Positions 35,178 to 43,094 of a stretch of DNA of 64,000 nucleotides are shown here, piece by piece. The notes beneath the pieces are model-generated. The model did no database searches. It was not told the origin of the DNA and saw only the letters and a program-made list of their open reading frames with translations. The stretch comes from CAZWDL01 sp964632995 (GTDB lineage: Bacteria; Bacteroidota; Bacteroidia; Chitinophagales; Saprospiraceae): assembly GCA_964632995.1 (NCBI GenBank), contig CAZWDL010000029.1, positions 1-64,000 of the forward strand, read 5' to 3'. Both the position numbers and the translations under genes were made by a program. Position 1 is the first letter of the stretch; every line of letters begins with the position of its first letter.

Positions 35178-36209
35178 TCAAACTTCAAAAATGTCTTTAT
35201 CGCGAAAGAAACGGCTGCGGCGATAGGAGATAAAAAACTCGACCAGCAGCAGGGCGATAGCCATGGCGATGAAGTACTGGAAGTAGCTTTCGTAATTGCT
35301 GAAAGAACGCTGTTCGAATTCCTGCTTCTCGATATTATTGATGCGCTCCTGCAGGGCTTCGATGACCTGCTCGCTTCCGCTCGACAGGTTGAAGTAGACG
35401 CCGTCGCCTGTGCGGGCGATATTTCGGAGCATTTCCTCGTTGAGTCGCGAACGCACGGGGTTGCCGCTCTGGTCACGCTTATAGTCCTGCCGGCCACGAT
35501 CCTGTATAGGAATAAAGCTTCCCTCTGCGGTTCCGACGCCGACCGTGAAGAGGAGCAGGCCGTTGTCGCGGGCAATCCGGGCTTCTTCCAAGGCTTCCTC
35601 TTCGTGATTCTCTCCGTCGGAGATGAGCACCATGGCTTTGTGGCTGGTGTTATCGGGCTCGAAAGAACGCTCGGCGAGATTGATCGCCGCGCCGATCGCT
35701 GTCCCCTGAGTAGGCGCCATATCTGGATTGGCGCTGCGGAGGAACAGGTTGACAGCCGCGTAGTCGGTCGTCAGCGGCACTTGCAGGTAGGCGTTGCCGG
35801 CAAAAAGAATGAGGCCGATGCGCTCGCCTCGCAGCGCATCGGCCAGCTCCTGGGCGAAGCGCTTGGCGCGCTCCAGCCGGGCGGGTGGAATATCGGTGGC
35901 CAGCATACTCCGGGAGATATCCAGCGCGAGAAATACATCGACGCTGCGCCGCTGAACCTTCTCTTTCTTCGACCCCCACTGCGGATTGGCCCAGCCGATG
36001 ATGAGAAAAAACAAGGCAAAGAGCAGGAGCCCGAACTTGATCGTATGCTTATATCTCGACATCTCAGGCATCAGCCGCTGCATCAGCTGAGTGCTGCCGA
36101 AACGGCGGATAGCGCGCCGCCGGGCATATAGCATGGCGATGAAAAACAGCGCCACCACCGGCAAAAGGGCCAGTGCGTAAAGATGCTCGGGATGTTCGAA
36201 TCGAAACAT
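35178..36209 (-). CDS. batB: BatB, VWA-domain membrane protein
   Basis: The 343-residue protein has two N-terminal helices (residues ~11-28 and ~57-75), a von Willebrand A domain with the MIDAS motif DISRS (residues 97-101), further MIDAS residues in GTAIGAAI and LISDGENHEE, and a C-terminal helix (YFIAMAIALLLVEFFISY). The VWA domain is therefore on the periplasmic side between membrane anchors. It is thought to form a complex with BatA. It follows batA with a 114-base gap that contains TGGTTTGA-type microrepeats. Confidence 0.93.
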   Translation of the reverse strand: MFRFEHPEHLYALALLPVVALFFIAMLYARRRAIRRFGSTQLMQRLMPEMSRYKHTIKFGLLLFALFFLIIGWANPQWGSKKEKVQRRSVDVFLALDISRSMLATDIPPARLERAKRFAQELADALRGERIGLILFAGNAYLQVPLTTDYAAVNLFLRSANPDMAPTQGTAIGAAINLAERSFEPDNTSHKAMVLISDGENHEEEALEEARIARDNGLLLFTVGVGTAEGSFIPIQDRGRQDYKRDQSGNPVRSRLNEEMLRNIARTGDGVYFNLSSGSEQVIEALQERINNIEKQEFEQRSFSNYESYFQYFIAMAIALLLVEFFISYRRSRFFRDKDIFEV

Positions 36210-36216
36210 GAAGATG

Positions 36217-36255
36217 GTTTATGGTAGTTTGAGATTGTTTGATTTGGTTTGAGGT
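36217..36255. repeat. TGGTTTGAG-type microrepeat between batB and batA
   Basis: Several GTTTGAG/GATTTGGTTTGAGG units stand in this short gap and share GTTTGAGATTGTT exactly with the repeat region near 3530. Confidence 0.4.
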
Positions 36256-36323
36256 TGAGCGGGGTTTCGGCCCCGGTCTGTCTTAAATCATTTGCTACCG
36301 ACTTTCCGGCTTTCCAGTTCCCA

Positions 36324-37331
36324 TCAGGGTATTGTCCGGAACACGCTGTAGCGCAGGAAAAGTTCCAGGCCCAGGAAGACCAACCCAAGCAGGGCGAAGC
36401 GGTGGAATTCTTCACTGTAGCGCTTGATTACGGTCACCTCGATCTCGGTTTTTTCCAGCTGGTCGATTTCAGCATAGATGCGCTCCAGGCGTTCAGCGGA
36501 GGTGGCGCGGAAGTAGGCGCCATCGGTCATATCCGCAATCTGGCGCAACAATTCCTCATCGATTTCCACGCGGGCGAGTCCGAAGATATAGCGGCCGTCA
36601 CTACGGCGGCTGACCGGAGTCAGTGCATCACCGGTAGAGCCGACGCCGATGGTATATACCCTCACTCCAAATTCGGCGGCAATTTCGGCGGCGGTCAAGG
36701 GTTTGATATAGCCGGCGTTATTGACCCCGTCGGTTAGTAATATGACAACTTTACTTTTCGATTCGCTGTCTTTGAGGCGGTTGACGGCAGTAGCCAGCCC
36801 CATGCCGATGGCGGTTCCATCTTCCAGTATGCCGCATTTGAGGTTGGCCAGAAACTCTTTAACCACGCGGTGGTCGGTAGTCAGGGGGCATTGGCTGAAG
36901 GCTTCGCCGGCAAATACCGACAAGCCAATGCGGTCGTAGGCACGCTTGTCGACGAATTCGGCGGCTACGCGCTTACTGACCTCTAGCCGGTCGGGTTTAA
37001 AGTCCTGGGCCAGCATACTGCTCGACAGGTCCATAACCAAAAAGATATCGATGCCCTCGGCCTTGATTTCTTGTTCCTTAAGCACTTCCTGTGGTCGGGC
37101 CAGGGCAATAACCAGCGTGGCGAAAGCGAGGGCGCGCAAAGCGGGCAGCGCTGCGCGCAGGCGGCCGCGAAGGGAGGCAGTTCCTGCCAGCGGCTCGAGG
37201 CTGGGCAGACGCAAGGTGGCGTAGCGATTGCGGTGCCGCAGGTAGTACCAGAAACCGGTGAGCGGCAGCAACAACAGCAGGAGTAAAAACTCCGGGTTGA
37301 CAAAAGTGATATTTCCGATCCATGTGCTCAC
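36324..37331 (-). CDS. batA: BatA, VWA-domain membrane protein
   Basis: The 335-residue protein has helices at about 13-30 and 60-78, a VWA domain with intact MIDAS DLSSS (residues 101-105), GTAIGMGLATAV and LLTDGVNNAG, and a final helix near the C-terminus (FALLGLVFLGLELFL). Its start overlaps the upstream gene by four bases (ATGA), so translation is coupled. BatA and BatB are homologous and likely pair. Known genetics ties the operon to oxygen and stress tolerance in several bacteria; the substrate is unknown. Confidence 0.93.
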   Translation of the reverse strand: MSTWIGNITFVNPEFLLLLLLLPLTGFWYYLRHRNRYATLRLPSLEPLAGTASLRGRLRAALPALRALAFATLVIALARPQEVLKEQEIKAEGIDIFLVMDLSSSMLAQDFKPDRLEVSKRVAAEFVDKRAYDRIGLSVFAGEAFSQCPLTTDHRVVKEFLANLKCGILEDGTAIGMGLATAVNRLKDSESKSKVVILLTDGVNNAGYIKPLTAAEIAAEFGVRVYTIGVGSTGDALTPVSRRSDGRYIFGLARVEIDEELLRQIADMTDGAYFRATSAERLERIYAEIDQLEKTEIEVTVIKRYSEEFHRFALLGLVFLGLELFLRYSVFRTIP

Positions 37332-38374
37332 GCTTGTTCTTTATTTTTTTCTTGGGTAAGCGTTGTATTTTCTTCCTCTTGTTCATCGCCGGCTTCTTCC
37401 GGCGCCTCCCGGGTTTCCTCTACGAATATCTCTGCGCGTTTCAGCGCCGGTTCGTGTTTTGAAAGGGGCGGAATAGATTTGGCGAATTTCACAAGATCGG
37501 CCGTTCGCAATAATTCTCGTAGCTGCTCGCGCCATTCTTCGTCCAGTCCGGTCTGCCGAAGCTGAGCCATCGTTTCCTCGGTTGTGGATTCCAGGGCGGG
37601 GATGTGATAGCGGTTTTCCAGGTATTCCCTGACAATGTAGGTCAGCTCACTGTAAAAAGGTTTGAGATCCTCTGCTTCCCAGGAGCGCCCGGCGCGTAGC
37701 GCGCTGAGCTTTTCCCGGGCGATTTCGTGCGCCGGGCGTTGAACTTCGGGCGCCGGCGGCGCTTCCGCTTGTTTCCTTCTGCGCAGTAACCAGGCCAGGA
37801 GCAGTCCGATCAGGACGAGGACGCCGAGTAGTAACAGATAGGGGAGCACATCCTGAAACTTGAGCGGTTCCTCAATGATGGTCTTGATCGGCGCCAGTGC
37901 AGCGGTATCGCTTTCCACCGGAAAAGTGGTAACCTCCAACGAAAGGGGATTGGTGCGCACAATTTCATCGCGCCCCTGGTAACGATAGCGAACAGGTAAG
38001 GCCGACACCTGGAAGCTTCCGGCTTCAAAAGCCTGCAGACGCACACGCTGCTCCAGCAGCCGGTTCTCGCTGCCGGGGATAGTGTCGAGTTGCCCGGAGC
38101 GTAAGATTTCTAGGGTATCTTTTTTTTCCAAAACCGACCAGTCAATGTCCTGAATCTGTACCCCGGGTTCGCAGGCTATAGTAAGGGTCAGTCCTACCTG
38201 GTCGCCGATCATTATACGGGAGGTGTCCAGTTCTGCCCGCACATCGGCCTGAGCATTAAGACTCCGGGGCTGGTACAAGAGCAGCAGCAAGGCGCAAAAG
38301 GCTGATATATGTCTAAAATAGCGCCGTGGACAGTAGTGAAGACAACTGGTGGATATGTTGACGGATTGATCCAT
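37328..38374 (-). CDS. DUF4381-like membrane protein of the bat operon
   Basis: The 348-residue protein has a signal-type N-terminus (hydrophobic at ~25-42), a periplasmic beta-domain (ADVRAELDTSRIMIGDQVGLTLTI, a BatD-like opening), one membrane helix (VLPYLLLLGVLVLIGLLLAWLL) and a cytoplasmic C-terminal part with helical blocks (AHEIAREKLSALRAG, YSELTYIVREYLENRYHIPALESTTEE) seen in this family. The end is acidic (EEAGDEQEEENTT). It sits between the DUF58 gene and batA and is probably the third membrane partner of the complex. Confidence 0.82.
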   Translation of the reverse strand: MDQSVNISTSCLHYCPRRYFRHISAFCALLLLLYQPRSLNAQADVRAELDTSRIMIGDQVGLTLTIACEPGVQIQDIDWSVLEKKDTLEILRSGQLDTIPGSENRLLEQRVRLQAFEAGSFQVSALPVRYRYQGRDEIVRTNPLSLEVTTFPVESDTAALAPIKTIIEEPLKFQDVLPYLLLLGVLVLIGLLLAWLLRRRKQAEAPPAPEVQRPAHEIAREKLSALRAGRSWEAEDLKPFYSELTYIVREYLENRYHIPALESTTEETMAQLRQTGLDEEWREQLRELLRTADLVKFAKSIPPLSKHEPALKRAEIFVEETREAPEEAGDEQEEENTTLTQEKNKEQA

Positions 38375-38381
38375 TTACTAC

Positions 38382-39251
38382 TTAACGAGTGCGTTTTTGA
38401 AAAAATTTCAGCAGTGCATTCACATAGGATTCGTCGGTGCGGATATTGACCATATCGGCGCCGCTTTTGAGAAAAGTGCTGCGGTAGTACTGATACTCGT
38501 CGCGATACCATTTGGCATAGCGTTCGCGGGTGCGGGCCGAGGACGTGTCGAGCCAGCGGATAGTCCCGCTTTCTGCATCCAGCGCGCGTATGAGCCCGAC
38601 ACTGGGCAATTCCTCTTCTCTGGGATCTATGAGATTGATACCGACGATATCGTGTTTCCGGGCTGCTACCCGGAGCGGATTCTCGTAACCCCGGGTCAGG
38701 AAGTCGGAAAGAATAAAGCAAATGCTTCGCTTCTTGATCACATTGGTGAAAAAACGAAGCGCTTCTCCAATATCGGTGCCCGTATCTTCGGGATGAAAGT
38801 CGATCAGTTCACGAATGATTCTCAGAATATGCTGCCGGCCCTTTTTGGGAGGAATGAATTTTTCCACCTTGTCGGAAAAAAAGATAACGCTGACTTTGTC
38901 GTTGTTGTTAATGGCCGAAAAAGCCAGGAGCGCGCAAATTTCGGTAATCAGCTCACTTTTAAATTGCTCGACTGTTCCGAAAAAGGAAGAGCGGCTTACA
39001 TCGATGAGCAGCAGCACGGTAAGCTCCCGTTCCTCTTCAAAAATTTTGACGTGCGGATCTCCGGTACGGGCCGTGACGTTCCAGTCGATATTGCGCACGT
39101 CGTCACCATATTGATAAGCGCGTACTTCACTGAACGACATGCCCCGTCCTTTAAAGGCGCTATGATATTCCCCCGAGAAGATATGCTTGCTCAGGCCCTT
39201 GGTCTTGATTTCAATCTTGCGTACTTTCTTAAGGAGTTCGCTGGTTTCCAT
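38382..39251 (-). CDS. DUF58 protein
   Basis: The 289-residue protein has the DUF58 core RAYQYGDDVRNIDWNVTART (residues 45-64), preceded by a KGRGMSFSEV segment, and a degenerate VWA-like strand with DVSRSS (residues 84-89). It is cytoplasmic, without a helix. DUF58 proteins nearly always accompany MoxR ATPases and VWA proteins, as here. The gap to the next gene is 7 bases. Confidence 0.93.
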   Translation of the reverse strand: METSELLKKVRKIEIKTKGLSKHIFSGEYHSAFKGRGMSFSEVRAYQYGDDVRNIDWNVTARTGDPHVKIFEEERELTVLLLIDVSRSSFFGTVEQFKSELITEICALLAFSAINNNDKVSVIFFSDKVEKFIPPKKGRQHILRIIRELIDFHPEDTGTDIGEALRFFTNVIKKRSICFILSDFLTRGYENPLRVAARKHDIVGINLIDPREEELPSVGLIRALDAESGTIRWLDTSSARTRERYAKWYRDEYQYYRSTFLKSGADMVNIRTDESYVNALLKFFQKRTR

Positions 39252-39370
39252 GGAGAGGAGGATAAATACGGGTTATTTGCTATATGCCCGGGCTTAGACC
39301 GGCTTATTGGGTTGAATTGAGTTCTTTCCCGTCCTTATTTTTCGGGGCGGGGAATAGTTTCTACTCCATC

Positions 39371-40366
39371 TTAGGGCACCTCGACGGCATCCAATACCCG
39401 GTTGATAATATCTTCCTGTGTTATGTTCTCTGCTTCTGCTTCGTAGGTCAGTCCGATACGATGGCGGAGGATATCGTGGCATATGTTGCGCACGTCTTCC
39501 GGAATGACATAGCCGCGCCGACGGAGAAAGGCATAGGCTTTAGCCGCGGTGGCCAGAAAGATGCTGGCCCGCGGTGATCCGCCGTAGTTGATCAGCAGTT
39601 TGAGGTTGTTCAACCCGTATTCGGCCGGGTTTCGGGTAGCGAAGACGATATCGAGGATGTACTGTTCAATTTTTTCATCCATGTATACCTTCCGTACCGA
39701 TTCGCGGGCGCGGAGGATATCGCCGGGGTGTACCACTGGTTTTACCTCCTGCAGCACTTCGCCGCTCAGGTTGCGTCGAATGATCTGTCGTTCTTCTTCC
39801 TTGCTGGGGTATCCGATTTTCACTTTCAGCATAAAGCGGTCGACCTGAGCTTCGGGGAGGGGGTAAGTCCCTTCCTGTTCGATGGGGTTTTGGGTGGCGA
39901 GCACCAGGAAGGGTTCCTTGAGTAAAAAGGTTTCATTACCTATGGTGACCTGCCGTTCCTGCATGGCTTCCAGCAGGGCGCTCTGCACTTTGGCCGGGGC
40001 CCGGTTGATTTCATCGGCCAGGATGAAATTGGCAAAGATCGGCCCTTTACTCACAGTAAACTCATTGACACTCGGGTTGTAAATCATCGTTCCGATGATA
40101 TCGGCCGGGAGCAGGTCGGGGGTGAACTGTATGCGGCTGAACCGGGCGTCGACGGTGCGTGACAGCGTTTTAATAGCCAGTGTTTTGGCCAGGCCGGGTA
40201 AGCCTTCGAGTAACACGTGGCCACGGGTCAGCAAGCCCAGCATGAGCCGCTCTATCATACGCTCCTGTCCGACGATAATTTTTCCAGTCGCTTCGTTGAG
40301 CTTTTCTACAAAGGCGCTGTCGATGTAAATTTGTTGATTGAGCGCTTCGATATCTACCGATTCCAT
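39371..40366 (-). CDS. MoxR-family AAA+ ATPase
   Basis: The 331-residue ATPase heads the bat operon. Walker A is EGLPGLAKT (residues 54-62), Walker B FILADEINRAP (about 114-124), with LLEAMQERQVTIG and sensor-1 LATQNPIEQEGTYPLPEAQVDRF in short blocks, and a C-terminal lid with NYGGSPRASI. MoxR enzymes act as chaperone-like remodellers that load or activate VWA proteins with metal or partners. The partners are presumably BatA and BatB. Confidence 0.94.
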   Translation of the reverse strand: MESVDIEALNQQIYIDSAFVEKLNEATGKIIVGQERMIERLMLGLLTRGHVLLEGLPGLAKTLAIKTLSRTVDARFSRIQFTPDLLPADIIGTMIYNPSVNEFTVSKGPIFANFILADEINRAPAKVQSALLEAMQERQVTIGNETFLLKEPFLVLATQNPIEQEGTYPLPEAQVDRFMLKVKIGYPSKEEERQIIRRNLSGEVLQEVKPVVHPGDILRARESVRKVYMDEKIEQYILDIVFATRNPAEYGLNNLKLLINYGGSPRASIFLATAAKAYAFLRRRGYVIPEDVRNICHDILRHRIGLTYEAEAENITQEDIINRVLDAVEVP

Positions 40367-40549
40367 TCCTTCAGGGATTTGGCATTGTACCGCAATATGA
40401 CGGTCTTGACTCCGGCGCGGGATCCCCGCGGCCGGCGGCCAACAAATTTCCTAAAATTTTTGCTTCTTTTGTAGGTTTTCTCTCAGAACCTCGGCAGCGC
40501 CCTCATTCCGAAGGCTGCGACAGTTTTCGTTATAGCCAGGCGGTACGGC

Positions 40550-40891
40550 TTATTGTTTATTATCTGCTGCTTTACTGCTATCTGTCTCCGTTGAATCCTC
40601 CGGTAACAGCGGTTTGACCGCTGTAGTGTCTTCCAGCGTCTTTAGTTCGGGTTTTTCCGGCCGGGCGGGTTTGGGAGGGCGTTTTAGCGTATCCTTCTCC
40701 CGGCGGGCTTCCACAATGAGCAGGGAGTCGACGATGCGCGTAGCCTCTTTCCGGATATTCTCATGACAGCGCTGCATGCGGATGCGTTTGTAATTGTCCA
40801 GTCGCTCTTCAACGGTCTGCTCAACCAGGGCCTGGATCTCGGCGGAGCGGTCCCGCTCGCGGAGGCATGCGGGGAGTATTGCGACTGCCAA
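40550..40891 (-). CDS. Small helical lipoprotein with uncertain start
   Basis: The C-terminal 113 codons are clear: a helical, charged region (DNYKRIRMQRCHENIRKEAT) and a Pro/Lys/Glu-rich tail. A lipoprotein signal KRVHIILVLLAVAILPAC is encoded in frame, but it extends upstream of the only conventional start (the TTG used here), reaching a stop at 40,940. No ATG, GTG or TTG precedes the hydrophobic stretch, so the true start is a non-standard codon or was lost by mutation. The VDSLLIVEARREKD segment resembles VDSMLIERRAEEE in the next lipoprotein gene, so the two are probably diverged duplicates. Confidence 0.55.
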   Translation of the reverse strand: MAVAILPACLRERDRSAEIQALVEQTVEERLDNYKRIRMQRCHENIRKEATRIVDSLLIVEARREKDTLKRPPKPARPEKPELKTLEDTTAVKPLLPEDSTETDSSKAADNKQ

Positions 40892-41034
40892 TAAAACTAA
40901 AATAATATGTACTCTTTTATTTTCGATTTGCCGGTAGTATTAATTTTCTGCGAGGATGTTAATAAACGCTGCTGGTTTTTGAGAAAGTAAGTTTTCATCA
41001 TGATCACCAGTGGTGGACCGGGCCAACGGCCCTC

Positions 41035-41340
41035 TTACAAGTCTATCTCTCCGGCCGGCCGCCGGCGCAGGCGTTCTTCTTCGGCACGGCGCTCGATAAG
41101 CATGGAATCTACCGTTTTTTGGACCTCCTCGTCAAAGATGGCCTCGCAAAGGCTGTCGAGGCGGGGGCGCAACTCCTGGACCTGTTCGCTATATAAGGTA
41201 TCGACTATGGCCCGGTTTTCGGAAGACAAGGAAACTGGTGCCGGCTCGGTACAGCTGTTGAGCAGGAGATTGCTACCCAGCAGGAAAGCCATTATGACTT
41301 TCAAAGCTCTATTGCTGTCATATGCGTAGCGAAGCTTCAT
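41035..41340 (-). CDS. Small helical lipoprotein downstream of lptB
   Basis: The 101-residue protein has a leader with the lipobox LLNSC (about Cys29), then a helical region (IVDTLYSEQVQELRPRLDSL, VQKTVDSMLIERRAEEERL) and a short basic end. The ATG chosen follows the lptB stop by a few bases; a longer frame upstream overlaps lptB and has no family likeness. Co-transcription with lptB is very likely. It may be a sibling of the lipoprotein at 40,550. The function is unknown. Confidence 0.65.
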   Translation of the reverse strand: MKLRYAYDSNRALKVIMAFLLGSNLLLNSCTEPAPVSLSSENRAIVDTLYSEQVQELRPRLDSLCEAIFDEEVQKTVDSMLIERRAEEERLRRRPAGEIDL

Positions 41341-41344
41341 CGGT

Positions 41345-42097
41345 TTATCCGTCTTGATCGAGATCGATAATTTTTCTGCGCAGTTCGAAATTCTTACCCA
41401 AGTACACTTTGCGCACAATTTCATCCGCGGCCAGTTCTTCCGCCGTACCGTCCTTGAGGATGCGACCTTCGAACATAAGGTAGGCCCGGTCGGTGATCGA
41501 GAGGGTTTCCTGCACATTGTGGTCGGTGATCAGGATGCCGATATTCTTGGTTCGTAACTTAGCAACGATGTACTGAATATCTTCCACGGCGATGGGATCG
41601 ATACCGGCGAAGGGCTCATCGAGCAGGATAAAGTTAGGATTAGTAGCCAGGGCCCTTGCGATTTCCGTTCGCCGGCGCTCTCCTCCGGAAAGGGTATCGC
41701 CGCGGCTTTTGCGGACGGTTTCCAGGCCAAATTCTTCGATAAGATTCTCGAGGCTTTCTTCCTGCTCTTTCCGGCTGAGTCCGGTCATTTCGAGGACCGC
41801 CATGATATTGTCTTCTACGCTCAGTTTCCGGAATACAGAGGGCTCCTGGGGCAGGTATCCGATACCGCGCTGGGCGCGCCGGTACATGGGCAGGGCTGTA
41901 ATGTCTTCGTCATTAAGATAGACCCGGCCTTCGTTGGGTCTGATGAAACCGACTACCATGTAGAAGGTAGTGGTTTTGCCGGCGCCGTTAGGGCCGAGCA
42001 AGCCGACTATCTCTCCCCGGTTGACTTCCAGCGATACCCCGCGCACCACTTGGCGGCGGCCATATATTTTTACCAGGTTCTCACAGCTCAGTATCAT
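41345..42097 (-). CDS. lptB: LPS export ABC transporter ATPase
   Basis: The 250-residue ATPase powers LptFG-driven extraction of lipopolysaccharide from the inner membrane. Walker A is GPNGAGKTT (residues 35-43), Q-loop YLPQEPSVFRKL, signature LSGGERRR, Walker B FILLDEPFAGIDP and the H-loop LITDHNV. The FAGIDP and GIGYLPQEPSVF blocks are specific to LptB rather than to other ABC ATPases. lptF and lptG are not in the window. Two small lipoproteins lie downstream and a beta-barrel gene upstream. Confidence 0.93.
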   Translation of the reverse strand: MILSCENLVKIYGRRQVVRGVSLEVNRGEIVGLLGPNGAGKTTTFYMVVGFIRPNEGRVYLNDEDITALPMYRRAQRGIGYLPQEPSVFRKLSVEDNIMAVLEMTGLSRKEQEESLENLIEEFGLETVRKSRGDTLSGGERRRTEIARALATNPNFILLDEPFAGIDPIAVEDIQYIVAKLRTKNIGILITDHNVQETLSITDRAYLMFEGRILKDGTAEELAADEIVRKVYLGKNFELRRKIIDLDQDG

Positions 42098-42110
42098 AAG
42101 TCGCTTTTCG

Positions 42111-42863
42111 CTAATCGATGTAAACCACTTTCCTCAGGAAGCGCAGACCCAGCGTGATTTCGAAAGTCACATTGGAGATCTGGCGCTCGGGAATGGTGAT
42201 AGTATTGGAACCGAAATTGGGGTTCGGATTGATAACATTTGGGATTTCCGGTTGGTTGTATTGCCGGGTGAAATCGGGGTTGACGGTAAATTCAAGTACA
42301 CCGCCGACAAATTCAGAGAACATCCATTGCAGACCGCCGCCGGCTATAGCGCCGAACATAAACTTGTTGACGTATTCTTCGAAAGGATAGATGGTGCTGT
42401 ACACGCTGTAGGTCTCCAGGTCTGTCGGCCGCAAATTAGTGTCGGCGGTATAGTCCCCTCTGATACCCAAAAGGTAGAAGACCTTAGTGCCTGTCCCGAT
42501 GCTGAACTTTTGCTTGGCGCCCAGGGAAAGGGAAATATTGTGAAACTCAAAAGGAGTTTCCCTGGCGGGGATGTCGATGATAGTGCCGTCCGGAAGCCGC
42601 CCGGTGGTTCCATAGGTTCGTATTGCACTGCCTTTAACATGATAGCCCAGTTGGGCAAAAAGAGCGTATTTGTCATCTGGTTCCAGGGACTCTAAAAAAC
42701 CAATGACGTGGTAGCGGAAGAGCGGATCGCGTTGAAATGACCGGCCCCATTCCTGGATGCCTATGGTCATACCTCCTTTAAAACCGAAAAAAAAGCTCTG
42801 TGCGCCGAGCGGCAAAAGGCCGAGCAGGGCGATGCCTAAAATGCAAAGTACGGTACGTTTCAT
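42111..42863 (-). CDS. Outer-membrane beta-barrel protein
   Basis: The 250-residue protein has a signal peptide (to LLPLGAQ) and alternating hydrophobic strands typical of a small porin-like barrel: FFFGFKGGMTIGIQ, YALFAQLGYHVKG, FYLLGIRGDY, FMFGAIAGGGLQWMF and a last strand NVTFEITLGLRFLRKVVYID that ends on aromatic residues. No specific family is assigned. It ends 13 bases before lptB and may be co-transcribed. Confidence 0.72.
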   Translation of the reverse strand: MKRTVLCILGIALLGLLPLGAQSFFFGFKGGMTIGIQEWGRSFQRDPLFRYHVIGFLESLEPDDKYALFAQLGYHVKGSAIRTYGTTGRLPDGTIIDIPARETPFEFHNISLSLGAKQKFSIGTGTKVFYLLGIRGDYTADTNLRPTDLETYSVYSTIYPFEEYVNKFMFGAIAGGGLQWMFSEFVGGVLEFTVNPDFTRQYNQPEIPNVINPNPNFGSNTITIPERQISNVTFEITLGLRFLRKVVYID

Positions 42864-42964
42864 ATTAGCCCCTGGTTATCTTTTCAATCTGAACAATCAT
42901 CAAAGGTCAAACTTCTGCGCGAATTCTCCAAATGGGGGCAGGTTAGGGTTTAGGAGTTTAGTCA

Positions 42965-42981
42965 CCACTCCTTCGGAGTGG
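42965..42981. repeat. Small perfect hairpin
   Basis: CCACTCC and GGAGTGG form a 7-bp stem with a three-base loop (TTC). It is flanked by two near-copies of a TTTAG-AGTTTAG string. No T-run follows. Confidence 0.45.
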
Positions 42982-43054
42982 CTGGTTTAGAAGTTTAGCA
43001 GATCCGAAAACGAGATTCCCGGGTTCAGACCTTCTAAACAGCAAGCCCAGCCAG

Positions 43055-43076
43055 CCCCGTACACGCAGTGTCGGGG
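43055..43076. repeat. Hairpin 3' of the glucosaminidase gene
   Basis: CCCCG/CGGGG and ACAC/GTGT form a 9-bp stem with one bulged T, 18 bases past the stop of the minus-strand glucosaminidase gene. There is no T-run; it could stabilise the mRNA end. Confidence 0.45.
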
Positions 43077-43094
43077 AAGGGAGCCGCACTAAAC

